DNA of 64,000 nucleotides from Variovorax boronicumulans (GTDB taxonomy: Bacteria > Pseudomonadota > Gammaproteobacteria > Burkholderiales > Burkholderiaceae_C). The notes under the pieces are model-generated. The model searched no databases, was not told the DNA's origin, and saw only the letters and a list, made by a program, of their open reading frames with translations. The stretch covers positions 62,001 to 126,000 of the forward strand of contig NZ_JARXVG010000001.1 in assembly GCF_029892485.1 (NCBI RefSeq), in the 5' to 3' direction. Of this stretch, positions 26,236 to 35,223 are shown piece by piece. Position 1 is the first letter of the stretch, and every line of letters begins with the position of its first letter. Position numbers and translations under genes: made by a program.

Positions 26236-27027
26236 ATGGAAACCGCACTGAACACTGAAGAACTCGATCAACAACGGCGCGACGCGGTGCTGTGGTTGAA
26301 GCTAAACCGGCCACAGGCGTTGAACTCGCTGACGCTGTCGCTCGTGAACGCCCTGACGCAGGCGATCGCAGACGCCCAGGATGACCCGGAGGTCCGCGTC
26401 ATCGTTCTGACAGGCGAAGGCCGGGCCTTCTGCGCGGGCGCCGATCTCAAGGACCCGGCCCGCAGCCGCCCCGAAAGCGGCGCCGAGTTCGTGAAGGCGA
26501 TCGGTGGCCTCACCGAGCTGATCGAAGCGTCCGCCAAACCCGTCATCGCCGCGCTCAACGGCATCACGGTCGCCGGTGGCTTGGAGCTGGTGCTCGCCTG
26601 CGACATCGTCATCGCCGCCGAGTCCGCCCGGATCGGCGATGCCCACTCGAACTACGCCCTGTTTCCAGGGGCAGGTGCCACCGTGCGCTTGCCGAGGAAG
26701 GTGGGTCTGAACAATGCGAAGCTCCTGATGTTCACCGGCGACATGCATCCGGCCAGCGAATGGAAGGCGCTGGGCCTCGTCAACCAAGTGGTCGCCGATG
26801 ACAGCTTCATCGACGCCGTGACCGCTTTGGCCAAGAAGCTGGCGGCGAAGAGCCCGCTGGTGCTTGCCCGCATGAAGCAGGCGCTGAACGACGCGCTGGA
26901 TCAACCGGCGTCGATCGGGCTGCGCTACGAGCGCGCACTGAGCAACTTGCACCACTTCTCGGCCGACCGGGTCGAAGGGCTGGCGGCCTTCAAGGAAAAG
27001 CGCGCTCCCCGGTTCACCGGCAAGTAG
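26236..27027 (+). CDS. Enoyl-CoA hydratase/isomerase
   Basis: A 263-residue crotonase-fold protein. GRAFCAGADLKDPA gives the first oxyanion-hole region, NGITVAGGLELVLACD carries the first catalytic Glu, and HSNYALFPGAGATVRLPR covers the second-residue region, though the canonical second Glu is not obvious. Expected to hydrate the enoyl-CoA made by the dehydrogenase pair. It lies 45 bases after the dehydrogenase gene and 31 bases before the CoA-transferase gene, clearly one operon. Confidence 0.92.
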   Translation: METALNTEELDQQRRDAVLWLKLNRPQALNSLTLSLVNALTQAIADAQDDPEVRVIVLTGEGRAFCAGADLKDPARSRPESGAEFVKAIGGLTELIEASAKPVIAALNGITVAGGLELVLACDIVIAAESARIGDAHSNYALFPGAGATVRLPRKVGLNNAKLLMFTGDMHPASEWKALGLVNQVVADDSFIDAVTALAKKLAAKSPLVLARMKQALNDALDQPASIGLRYERALSNLHHFSADRVEGLAAFKEKRAPRFTGK

Positions 27028-27058
27028 TCCCAGCCATCGCAAACAAAAGAGGCAAAGT

Positions 27059-28258
27059 ATGGAAGCGAAAGACAAAGGCCCCCTGGCCGGCATCCGCGTG
27101 ATCGACATCGGTACGATGGTTGCGGGCCCCGTCGCTGCAACGCTGATGGCAGACCTCGGTGCGGACGTGATCAAGATCGAACAGCCGGGCCGCGGTGACT
27201 CCCTGCGTCACATCGGGCCGGCGGTGGAAGGCGAGAGCCTTTGGTGGAACGTCGAAGGGCGCAACAAGAAGTCCGTGACGCTCGATCTGCACCATCCTGA
27301 AGGCCAGCGGATCCTGAAGGAGATGCTGAAGCACGCCGACGTGCTGGTGGAGAACTTCCGCCCTGGCATCCTGGCGAAATGGAACCTGTCCTGGGAACAC
27401 CTGAAGAAGGTGAACCCAAGACTCGTGATGTTGAGTGTGTCCGGCTATGGCCAGACCGGCCCGTACGCGAACCGCGCGGGCTACGACCGCATCGCGCTGG
27501 CGATGGGCGGCACGCTGAATGCCACGGGCTACCCGGACCGCGCGCCGGTCAAGCTGGGCACTGCGATGGCCGACTACTCGACCGCCTTATTTGGCGCGTA
27601 CGGAATCATGGTGGCGCTCTATCACCGGGATATGCACGGCGGCGAAGGCCAGCAGATCGATCTGTCGTTGTACGAAACGGTGTTCCGCTTCACCGACGTG
27701 ATGGTCACGGCGTTCGACAAGATGGGACTGCCGCGCGAGCGCACTGGCAACCTCCACTTCGCGGCGGCCCCGGGCGACCATTTCGAAACCTGCGATGGAC
27801 GCTACATCGTCCTGACCGTGTCCAATGACCGCATGTTCGGTCGCTTGTGCGAAGTGATCCCGGCCCTGGGCGATGAAGAGCGCTATTCGACCCACGCGAA
27901 ACGCACGGCGTGCGTCGAAGAGCTCAACGTCATCGTCGCCGCTTGGATCAAGTCGCTGCCGGTGCTGGAGGTCTGCCGGACCCTCGAAGAGAAGGGCCTC
28001 GCCTATTCGTTGATCTACTCGATCAAGGACATCGTTGCAGACCCGCACTACGAGGCCCGAGGCACCATCGCCAGCGTCGAGCACCCGCAGATCGGCGAGT
28101 TGAAGATGCCTGCAGTGCAACCGCGGTTCAGCGGGACACCGTCCCCGCAGATCAGGCCAGCGCCCGCACTGGGCGCGGACACCGACGCGATCCTGCGCGA
28201 ACTGGCAGGGCTGTCGGCCGGGCAGATTGCGGAGCTGCGCCAGGCGGGCACAGTCTGA
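27059..28258 (+). CDS. CaiB/BaiF family (class III) CoA-transferase
   Basis: A 399-residue protein. The N-terminal GIRVIDIGTMVAGPVAATLMADLGADVIKIE (core VAGPVAATLMADLGADVIKIE shortened: MADLGADVIKIE), ENFRPGILAKW and SGYGQTGPYANRAGYD are family signatures, and the Asp nucleophile is in GTAMADYSTALFG (about residue 170). It likely activates the pathway's free acid by CoA exchange. AAAGAGGCAAAGT precedes the ATG. It is the natural entry step for the operon's beta-oxidation enzymes. Confidence 0.93.
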   Translation: MEAKDKGPLAGIRVIDIGTMVAGPVAATLMADLGADVIKIEQPGRGDSLRHIGPAVEGESLWWNVEGRNKKSVTLDLHHPEGQRILKEMLKHADVLVENFRPGILAKWNLSWEHLKKVNPRLVMLSVSGYGQTGPYANRAGYDRIALAMGGTLNATGYPDRAPVKLGTAMADYSTALFGAYGIMVALYHRDMHGGEGQQIDLSLYETVFRFTDVMVTAFDKMGLPRERTGNLHFAAAPGDHFETCDGRYIVLTVSNDRMFGRLCEVIPALGDEERYSTHAKRTACVEELNVIVAAWIKSLPVLEVCRTLEEKGLAYSLIYSIKDIVADPHYEARGTIASVEHPQIGELKMPAVQPRFSGTPSPQIRPAPALGADTDAILRELAGLSAGQIAELRQAGTV

Positions 28259-28283
28259 GGTGCCGAACGCCATGGAGACCCCC

Positions 28284-29009
28284 ATGACCATCTCCCAGGT
28301 CGACGCAGTCGTTCAGGATCCGGCGAGCGTGGTAGCGGCCATCGAAAGCCGCTTCTCATGCCGCGCGTTCTCGCCCGACAGGCCGGTCTCGCGCCAGCAG
28401 GTCGAGGACATTCTGAGGACCGCGAGTTGCGCGGCGTCCAGCACGAACACCCAACCTTGGAAGGTGTATGTGCTGCAGGGCGAACGTCGGGACGCGCTCG
28501 TGGCACAGGTCTGTGCTGCGCACGATGCGACCCGTGCCGATTCCTCCCTGACCGCCGAGTACGGCGAGGTAGATGGCTACTACCCTTCAGAGTGGGTCTC
28601 GCCTTACATCGACCGGCGACGTCACAACGGCTGGACCTTGTACGGTCACCTCGGCATCGGAAAAGGTGACAAGGACAGGATGCATGCGCAAGGACAACGC
28701 AACTACCGCTTTTTCGACGCGCCGGTCGGCCTCATGTTCACCATCGACCGCGTCATGGGCCGCGGCTCGCTGATCGACTACGGCATGTTTCTGCAGACGC
28801 TGATGCTGGCGGCGCGCGCACTCGGCCTGCACACCTGCCCCCAGGCGGCGTGGAACAACTGCGCAAAGATCGTCCTGCCATACATCGGCGCGGAGGCCAA
28901 CGAGATGCTGGTGTGCGGCATGGCACTCGGCTATGCCGATGAGTCCGCGCCCGTGAACACCTATAGGACGCCGCGCGAGGCGGTCGAGAGTTTCACCCGA
29001 TGGATCTGA
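28284..29009 (+). CDS. Nitroreductase family flavoprotein
   Basis: A 241-residue protein. ESRFSCRAFSPDRPV binds FMN phosphate, ASSTNTQPWKVYVLQG is the next signature, and LGLHTCPQAAW and MLVCGMALGYAD lie near the C-terminus. The start at 28284 has GGAG 6 bases upstream; an ATG at 28272 is possible. It is the last intact gene of the operon. Family members reduce nitro groups, quinones or enoates, so a role as an ene or quinone reductase in the pathway is possible but not shown. Confidence 0.9.
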   Translation: MTISQVDAVVQDPASVVAAIESRFSCRAFSPDRPVSRQQVEDILRTASCAASSTNTQPWKVYVLQGERRDALVAQVCAAHDATRADSSLTAEYGEVDGYYPSEWVSPYIDRRRHNGWTLYGHLGIGKGDKDRMHAQGQRNYRFFDAPVGLMFTIDRVMGRGSLIDYGMFLQTLMLAARALGLHTCPQAAWNNCAKIVLPYIGAEANEMLVCGMALGYADESAPVNTYRTPREAVESFTRWI

Positions 29010-29063
29010 GCCGTCCGCCTGTCTAGGTCGTCAACCCGTTCAACGAACGCACCAAGGAAAGTT

Positions 29064-29323
29064 GTGGACTTCAATGCCGCGCGGATGCTGCTGCTGGAAG
29101 CGGCATGGGGCCTGGAAAGCGGCGTTGACGTGCGCCTGAAGTCCTCTTACGCCAAAGTGTTCTGCACTGAGGTTGCAAAGCCCTGCAGATTTTCGGCGGT
29201 GCGGGCTATATCAAGGGCATGGTGGTCGAGCGGGTCTGCCGCGAGCTGAGGGTCATGGGGATCTTCGAGGGCGCGAACGAAATCCAGCGAAACATGATCG
29301 CAAAACAGCTGCTGAAGACGTAG
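29064..29323 (+). pseudogene. Acyl-CoA dehydrogenase C-terminal relic, frameshifted
   Basis: From about 29064 the frame reads DFNAARMLLLEAAWGLESG and SYAKVFCTEVAK. The -1 frame from about 29183 continues LQIFGGAGYIKGMVVERVCR and ends GIFEGANEIQRNMIAKQLLKT before the TAG at 29321. These are the last ~87 residues of an acyl-CoA dehydrogenase. The first ~300 residues are gone, and one base is missing near 29181. A duplicate or remnant of a third dehydrogenase of this pathway. Confidence 0.8.
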
Positions 29324-29332
29324 GGTCGACCG

Positions 29333-29348
29333 CCACATTGTGGACGCC
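29333..29348. promoter_or_regulatory. Candidate IclR operator, copy 3
   Basis: CCACATTGTGGACGCC contains the perfect palindromic halves CCACA and TGTGG around one base. It is the strongest copy of the motif and starts 10 bases after the dehydrogenase relic. Confidence 0.55.
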
Positions 29349-29578
29349 TGATCGCAGGGCGCGATGCCGACAAGCACGGTTTCGATGCTGATCATGAAGG
29401 TGATCTTCTTGCATCGAGGCTCGTATGGATAGGTGGAAGGAGATGAAAGTGCTCGACGGCACTGACGTCGAGGGGTTGTCTCGTGTTCTAGCGACATGGC
29501 CTGCCTATAGAGAGAGTTCGCTGCTTGGTATTGGCATCTGTTGTCGTCGAGAGAGCCGCCGATTCCCTTTGAAAACAG

Positions 29579-29594
29579 CCACATTATGGACACT
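29579..29594. promoter_or_regulatory. Candidate IclR operator, copy 4
   Basis: CCACATTATGGACACT matches copy 3 at 13 of 16 positions. It lies 126 bases upstream of the Bug gene start at 29720. Confidence 0.5.
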
Positions 29595-29719
29595 CCACTT
29601 TCAAATAGTGCCGCCGAAATTACGATTCGCCAACTCGGTTTCGGGCTAACTGCCGTGACCTGAGCGCCACTCCACGTCATTCGACGATGGTCCCGGATAC
29701 AACAACGAAAGTGAGACAA

Positions 29720-30721
29720 ATGAAATTCCAGAACACTTTTTCGAGCCGCCGCAACTTTCTCCTGGGCGCTGCAGCCGTTTCCCTTTCGCCCCATTCCTCC
29801 TTCGCCCAGGCGCAGGCTTGGCCTACCCGAGCGGTGAAGATCGTGGTGGGCACCGGCCCCGGCTCCGGGACCGACACGATCACGCGCCTTCTCGCGCCGA
29901 GACTGGAAGCGATCTGGAAGCAGCCCGTCATCGTGGAAAACAAGGCAGGCGCGGGCGGCATCATCGGCACCGAGTACACGCTGGCCGCAAATGATGGCCA
30001 CACGCTTCTGATGGCCAGCCCGAGCATGCTCTTGGCGAAGTACACGACCCGCAGCCTCCGCTTCGACCCTCTGACGGCCCTGATCCCGGTCTACCGTGTC
30101 TTCAACACACCGGTTGTGTTCATCACCAATGCGAAAACGGCGCAGCGCGCGAAGACGATGGCCGAGTTGGTGGCGTTGAGCAAGTCCTCGCCGCAAGGAA
30201 TATTTTTTGCCGGCGCCGGACGCGCGTCGTTCTTCAACCTTGCGATGGCGGTTGTGGCGAAACCGATGGGACTGCGCTACACGGCGGTCGACTTCACAGG
30301 CATGGGCCCACTGACCATGGCACTCATGCGCGACGACACGCAACTGGCCATCAGCGGGCATATCTCGGTGAAGGGCCAACTTGAGTCGAAGGAGTTGCAT
30401 GCGCTCGCGGTGATCGACAGCCATCGGCTCGCCGCCCTGCCGGATGTACCTACGCTCGAAGAAGCCGTGGGCTACAAGGGCTTCCTGCCCGTATCGTGGG
30501 GCGGGATCTTCGTGCCCAAGGGCATGCCTGCGGATGCGGTCAACGCCATCGCGCGCGCCTTCAGCACCTTGTATGCGGATGAAGCGTACCGCAAGTCGTT
30601 GGAGGCTCGCCTCTCAGGCACCTTGCTCCAGTCGTCGCCGGCACAGTTCGCCAAGGAGTACGCGGAGGAAGCGAACGGGTGGAAGAACACGTTCGCGACG
30701 CTGGGGATCGTTCCGGAGTAA
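29720..30721 (+). CDS. Bug-family (TTT) solute-binding receptor with Tat-like signal
   Basis: A 333-residue protein. The ATG at 29720 follows GTGAGACAA. The leader SSRRNFLLGAAAVSLSPHSS, ending at FAQA, has the twin-arginine pattern. The mature part opens WPTRAVKIVVGTGPGSGTD and has VIVENKAGAGG, family marks of Bug periplasmic receptors. The usual AAPDGYT turn reads AANDGHT. It carries two operator-like motifs upstream and may take up the substrate of the citryl-CoA lyase operon. No TctA/TctB genes are nearby. Confidence 0.92.
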   Translation: MKFQNTFSSRRNFLLGAAAVSLSPHSSFAQAQAWPTRAVKIVVGTGPGSGTDTITRLLAPRLEAIWKQPVIVENKAGAGGIIGTEYTLAANDGHTLLMASPSMLLAKYTTRSLRFDPLTALIPVYRVFNTPVVFITNAKTAQRAKTMAELVALSKSSPQGIFFAGAGRASFFNLAMAVVAKPMGLRYTAVDFTGMGPLTMALMRDDTQLAISGHISVKGQLESKELHALAVIDSHRLAALPDVPTLEEAVGYKGFLPVSWGGIFVPKGMPADAVNAIARAFSTLYADEAYRKSLEARLSGTLLQSSPAQFAKEYAEEANGWKNTFATLGIVPE

Positions 30722-30825
30722 GGATGCATATGCACGACGGTCTTGTGCACCGTAGCCCACGGCGTTCGGTCTGCTCCGGCACCCGTGATTCAGGGACTGG
30801 CGTGACGATCATCGTCTGACAAGAT

Positions 30826-31947
30826 ATGTGCTGCGGTCACTTCCACGCGATCGGCACCTCCTGCCGCCATTCGATCTGGAACACGCCGATGGCGTCGGTC
30901 CAGGCCATGCTCGGCGGCGATGCCGGACCACAGGGTTCGACAGAAGCCGCCCAGGTTGCCGAGGTCGGCGCGAAGGCACTGGAGGTTCTGCGCAAGTCCA
31001 TCTCCGTAGACGTCCACACGCACGGCGGACCGCAGGGCATCTACTCTCCTGCACCGCCTAACGGCATGCTGGCCGCCGGTATGCGGGCCGGGTCGCTTGC
31101 TGCAGTGTGCTTGTCGGAAATCCCGGACGAACCCCTTCTTGGCAGGAATGCAGCAGGGGTCACCGGCATCACCCGGTGGCCGATGCCGGGTGAGCTTTAC
31201 AGCCACCACCTCGAGCGACTCGCCTGGGCTGACGAGATGGTGGCTCACCATGGCTTGCAGCGCGCACTGACGGCAGCCGATCTGGCATCGGCCCACGCCG
31301 CAGGCCAGCCGTCGGTGATCGGGGGCGTCGAGGGCTTGGACTTCATGGAGGGAAAGCTGGAGCGATTGGAGGAAGCCCACCAACGCGGCATCCGCTCCGC
31401 TCAGCTTGTCCACTACACCCCAAACGATATCGGTGACTTCCAGATGGGCGTGGTGAAGCACGACGGGTTGACCGCATTGGGCGCCGAGGTGATCCGTGGC
31501 TGCCATCGCTTGGGCATGATCATCGATGTCGCACACGCCACCGAACAGACGGTCAAGGCTGCGGCGAAGGTGTCTACCAAACCGCTGCTGCTGTCACATA
31601 CAGCGCTTGCCGGTTCCCGGGCAATGGCATCGACCCGGTTGGCCGCCCGTTGCGTGAGCCCGGACCATGCGAGGGTGATTGCGGAGACCGGCGGCGTCAT
31701 CGGGATCTGGGCCATCTTTCCTGACCTCGATAAATACGTCGAGGGGCTGAAGGAAATGGCCGATATCGTCGGCGTGGACCATGTCTGCGTGGGGACCGAT
31801 CAACAGGTTGCCCCTGGTGCGCTGCAAGACTATGCGCAGTGGGTCCACCTGATTGCGGCGATGCTGCGCGGCGGCTTCAGTTCCGAAGAGGCGGGGAAGA
31901 TCGCAGGTGGCAACTACATGCGCATCTTTCGTGCTGCGGTGGGCTGA
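30826..31947 (+). CDS. M19 (renal dipeptidase-like) metallopeptidase family protein
   Basis: A 373-residue protein of the M19 amidohydrolase-type family. Metal-site residues seen: VDVHTHGG (about residue 63; H-x-H instead of the usual H-x-D), Glu in IGGVEGLDF, His in IIDVAHATEQT and His in LLLSHTALAGS. No clear signal peptide is present. The N-terminus is uncertain: the first ATG at 30826 has no ribosome site, and an ATG at 30889 is an alternative. Bacterial members cleave dipeptides or related amides; this one may act on a pathway amide. The substrate is unknown. Confidence 0.85.
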   Translation: MCCGHFHAIGTSCRHSIWNTPMASVQAMLGGDAGPQGSTEAAQVAEVGAKALEVLRKSISVDVHTHGGPQGIYSPAPPNGMLAAGMRAGSLAAVCLSEIPDEPLLGRNAAGVTGITRWPMPGELYSHHLERLAWADEMVAHHGLQRALTAADLASAHAAGQPSVIGGVEGLDFMEGKLERLEEAHQRGIRSAQLVHYTPNDIGDFQMGVVKHDGLTALGAEVIRGCHRLGMIIDVAHATEQTVKAAAKVSTKPLLLSHTALAGSRAMASTRLAARCVSPDHARVIAETGGVIGIWAIFPDLDKYVEGLKEMADIVGVDHVCVGTDQQVAPGALQDYAQWVHLIAAMLRGGFSSEEAGKIAGGNYMRIFRAAVG

Positions 31948-31972
31948 AGCAGTGACAAGGTCGGAGACTTTC

Positions 31973-32538
31973 ATGGACACAGATTCAGTGACGCGCGAGG
32001 AGATGCACCACCGCGACGTAGATCTACGCTTCTACCGTCGCAGTGACGGCCTGTTCGAAGTCGAAGGCCACCTGATCGACACCAAGACGCACCCGTTTCG
32101 GCGCTTGCTGGCAGAAGAGGATGTCCGCCAGGGCACCACCTGCACGACATCACAGTTCGCCTCGTTCTTGACGCTGACCTCCTGGTTCACGCTGCAGACG
32201 CAAGGATGTCGGCGACGCCTTTCAACATCTGCCCGGGGGCAGCCGCTGCGCTCCAGGCGCTGGTGGGTCTCAGCATCGGGGCGGGCTGGAACAAGCGCGT
32301 ACGCGAACTGCTTGGGGGCGTGGCGTCCTGCACGCACATCGTGGAACTGTTGGGGCCCATGGCCACGACCGTGCTGCAAGGCATCGCGCCGCTACGCATC
32401 GTCTCAAATGGCGATCCTGAAGAGGATGGGCAGCGCCGATTTCGTGTGGACAGCTGCTACGCGTTCGCGGCTGAACGCGAGGTCGTGGTCCGACTGTCGC
32501 CGCACCTGCAGCGCGAGAAGCCAGGGACGTCGATCTAG
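31973..32538 (+). pseudogene. DUF2889 family protein, frameshifted
   Basis: GGAGACTTTC precedes the ATG at 31973. The frame reads REEMHHRDVDLRFYRRSDGL and VEGHLIDTKTHPFRRLLAEED. From about 32140 the -1 frame continues LHDITVRLVLDADLLVHAAD, and later CPGAAAALQALVGLSIGAGW and HIVELLGPMATTVLQG, stopping at 32536. Both parts belong to one DUF2889 protein of about 188 residues. One base is missing near 32,130-32,140. The function of the family is unknown. It may be intact in reality if this is a sequencing error. Confidence 0.78.
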
Positions 32539-32570
32539 CCGAGCCTTCTATCAAACACCGAGGTACGTGC

Positions 32571-32666
32571 ATGACTTGGGAAGCGGTCGATTTCACGCGG
32601 CTGGTTCGCGACTACGAGCTCGCCCGCGCGCTCCAGGATCAGCGTTCAGCAATGGAGAACACATGA
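32571..32666 (+). CDS. Possible 31-residue ORF coupled to the aldo/keto reductase
   Basis: ATG at 32571 opens MTWEAVDFTRLVRDYELARA, and its TGA at 32664 overlaps the reductase ATG (ATGA). The charge pattern and composition look coding, but no family is recognised and no strong ribosome site is seen. It could be a small protein or the tail of a deleted gene. Confidence 0.35.
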   Translation: MTWEAVDFTRLVRDYELARALQDQRSAMENT

Positions 32667-33667
32667 GCAACAGCCACCTGATCCGTCTCGGCAACACGGG
32701 GCTGCAGGTCTCGCGCCTGTGCCTTGGCACGATGACCTTCGGATCCAGTGCCAACGAAACCGAGTCTGTGTCGATCCTGGATGCCGCCACTGATGCGGGC
32801 GTCAATTTCATCGACACGGCGAATCGATACCCGAGCGACGCGTCGGACGAGCGCAAGGGGACCACCGAGCGAATCATCGGTAAATGGCTGAAGGGCCGCC
32901 GCGAACGTTTCATCCTCACGACGAAGGCGGGGGGCCCGATGGGGCCGATGCCATGGGATGCCGGCACGTCGCGCAAACACCTCCTGAGTGCCGTTGACGC
33001 ATCGCTGGAGCGGCTCGGCACCGACTACGTCGACCTCTTCCAGCTGCATCGGGACGATCCCACGACCCCGCTCGACGAGACGCTCGAAGCACTAGATACC
33101 ATTGTGCGCAGCGGTCGTGCGCGCTATGTGGGCGTCTCGAACTGGGGCGCATGGCGCATCGCGCTCGCACTCGGGCGAAGCGAGGCACTGCGGCTGGTGA
33201 AGGCCGTCACCGTCCAGCCTCGGTACAACCTTCTGTTCCGACAGTTCGAGCGGGACCTGTTCCCCATGTGCATGGCCGAGAACCTCGCCACGCTCTGCTA
33301 CAACCCGCTGGCCGGTGGCTTGCTGACGGGCAAGTATCGCGACAAGGCACAGCCCGACGCGTCGACCCGCTTCGGCGCCGGTAGCACCGCAGCCGCGTAC
33401 AAGCAGCGGTACTGGCACGACAGGGAGCTGCAGGCAGTGAACCGCATCATGGATGTGGCTTTGCTTGCTGGCCTGGCGCCCGAGCGACTCGCGGGGGCAT
33501 GGGTACTTGCGCAACCTGGCGTCACCTGCACGGTCCTCGGGGCGAGCCGCGCTTCGCAGTTGCCCGAAGTGCTACGGGCGGTCGACACAAAGCTCGACAA
33601 CCAAGTCTTGCAAGAGCTGGACACGATCACGCGGGAATTCCGGCTCGGCGACGCACCGCCATTTTGA
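32663..33667 (+). CDS. Aldo/keto reductase
   Basis: A 334-residue (beta/alpha)8 NADPH-dependent reductase. LGNTGLQVSRLCLGTMTFG opens the barrel. Asp in NFIDTANRYP, Tyr in the same helix, Lys in LTTKAGGPMG and His in LFQLHRDD make up the catalytic set; YNPLAGGLLTGKY and the C-terminal VLGASRASQL bind cofactor. GGAGAACAC precedes the ATG. The closest functional type is the general YajO/Tas-like group of carbonyl reductases. Part of the same rightward gene series as the M19 and DUF2889 genes. Confidence 0.93.
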   Translation: MSNSHLIRLGNTGLQVSRLCLGTMTFGSSANETESVSILDAATDAGVNFIDTANRYPSDASDERKGTTERIIGKWLKGRRERFILTTKAGGPMGPMPWDAGTSRKHLLSAVDASLERLGTDYVDLFQLHRDDPTTPLDETLEALDTIVRSGRARYVGVSNWGAWRIALALGRSEALRLVKAVTVQPRYNLLFRQFERDLFPMCMAENLATLCYNPLAGGLLTGKYRDKAQPDASTRFGAGSTAAAYKQRYWHDRELQAVNRIMDVALLAGLAPERLAGAWVLAQPGVTCTVLGASRASQLPEVLRAVDTKLDNQVLQELDTITREFRLGDAPPF

Positions 33668-33792
33668 TTGCACCCCTTCTTACATTCAACCAAGAAAATG
33701 AAAGCGCTTCTTGCAGTTCGACGTGGTCTTGGCGACGCTTTTGCGCTCGAAGATCACCGCGTTGGCGTGCACAGAGACTGCGGCGGCCGAAG

Positions 33793-35223
33793 ATGACTCA
33801 TAGCGATACCACTACACAATCGATCCGCTCCTGGCTGGGCATCCCTTACGCCACCGCAGAGCGCTTCCGCCGACCAACCCTGCTGCCGTTCAACCCGGAC
33901 CTGCCCTATGACCAGAAGGGACCTGCGCCGATGCAAGCCGGCGACACGAGCTGGCTCGAGGCCGACAACGGCCTGAGCGAGGACTGCCTGAATCTCAACG
34001 TTTGGGCACCCGAGGACGCTGGGGATGAACCGCTCCCCGTGATCGTCTACATTTTCGGTGGCGGCTTCGAGATTGGCGCCAACACCCAGACCACCTCGAA
34101 TGCCTCTGGCCTCGCCGCGACGGGTCGTGCCATCGGGGTATCGCTGAACTATCGGCTCGGCCCGTTCGGGTGGTTGTCGCTCTCCCAGTACGGCGGCGTG
34201 TTCGCCGATGCCACCAACCTGGGCCTGCAGGACATCATTACCGCACTCAAATGGGTGCGAGAGAACATCGCCCGGTTCGGCGGCGACCCTCGGAACGTCA
34301 CCGTCACCGGTCACAGCGCCGGCGCGTACTCGACGATCGGGCTCCTCGCCGCACCGGCCGCGGACGGCCTTTACCACCGCCTCGCTGCTTTCTCCGGCGG
34401 CGCATCCCGGATCGTTCCAGCTTGGTGGGCCGAAGAACTCGCGATCACGTTCCTCACCGAACTCGGCATCGCGGACGACCCCGAACAACTGCTCACTCTG
34501 GATGCGAAGCTCCTGGCCGAGACACTCATCAAGGTCAGCCCGCGCGATATCGGCGATAGACACGGCATCGATAACACGACGATCGGCATCGTGAACGACC
34601 ATGCTCAAACCGGGGCCGTTCTCGCCGACACCCCGCTGCGCGTTCTGGAAGCCGGGCGTCTCCGCGACGTCGACATCCTCTTCAGCACCGCGACAAACGA
34701 GGCGGACTGGTGGGTCATCAACGCGACCGAGAAATTCGACCCGGGCAGCATCGACAATCTCGTCGACGAGCTCGTCAAGAAGTCGCGGATCCCCCGCAGC
34801 CGTGCCCGGCGCATCGTCGCGGCGTACGACGTCAACGGACGCACTCCGGTCGAGGTGCGCGGGGCGCTTTTCACCGACTACTTCTTCACCTTGCCGGCTG
34901 CACGTGCGGCACTCGCGCACGCCGCCGCGGGCGGCAACGCCTACCTGCTGACCGTGGGTCCTGTCGAAGGTGCGCACGCGGTACACGGCACAGAGATGTA
35001 CGGCATCGTCGGCAAGCAACGCCCCGGGCAAAGCACGGAGCAGGCCAATCGGGATATCTTTGTGCGCGACGCGCTCCTCAACTTCGCCGCGGGCAACCAC
35101 GACCGGCTTTGGAACGTCGTGACCACGGAGCCCGCCTCGCTCGGCATCGGCAACCCACCCGACGACCCTACCGCCCATGCGGTCGAGGTGCTGCGCATCT
35201 TTGCGGGCATTGAACGGACCTGA
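33793..35223 (+). CDS. Carboxylesterase type B
   Basis: A 476-residue alpha/beta hydrolase. FGGGFEIGA supplies the oxyanion hole, VTGHSAGAYST carries the nucleophilic Ser (about residue 178), Glu is expected in the FSTATNEADWW region, and His in EGAHAVHGTEMYG. GLPYAT near the N-terminus reads GIPYATAERFRRP. No signal peptide, so it is cytoplasmic. It lacks the long N-terminal extension of many family members. The codon and residue style (frequent ctc/gtc, VDELVKKS) looks somewhat unlike its neighbours, and acquisition from an actinobacterium is conceivable but unproven. It may hydrolyse an ester precursor for the adjacent CoA pathway. Confidence 0.9.
   Translation: MTHSDTTTQSIRSWLGIPYATAERFRRPTLLPFNPDLPYDQKGPAPMQAGDTSWLEADNGLSEDCLNLNVWAPEDAGDEPLPVIVYIFGGGFEIGANTQTTSNASGLAATGRAIGVSLNYRLGPFGWLSLSQYGGVFADATNLGLQDIITALKWVRENIARFGGDPRNVTVTGHSAGAYSTIGLLAAPAADGLYHRLAAFSGGASRIVPAWWAEELAITFLTELGIADDPEQLLTLDAKLLAETLIKVSPRDIGDRHGIDNTTIGIVNDHAQTGAVLADTPLRVLEAGRLRDVDILFSTATNEADWWVINATEKFDPGSIDNLVDELVKKSRIPRSRARRIVAAYDVNGRTPVEVRGALFTDYFFTLPAARAALAHAAAGGNAYLLTVGPVEGAHAVHGTEMYGIVGKQRPGQSTEQANRDIFVRDALLNFAAGNHDRLWNVVTTEPASLGIGNPPDDPTAHAVEVLRIFAGIERT

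Larger units (their letters stand above)
29324..29719. other. 396-base non-coding region upstream of Bug gene with two operator-like sites
   Basis: No convincing coding frame is seen; codon character is lost and several stops occur. The region holds two copies of the CCACATTNTGGAC motif (29333 and 29579) and becomes more AT-rich toward the Bug start. It is probably the promoter region of the 29720 gene. Confidence 0.45.

Noticed and set aside
31853..33667. 604-codon fusion of DUF2889 and aldo/keto reductase
   Set aside because: The middle is out of frame with DUF2889, and the reductase has its own ATG and ribosome site at 32663.
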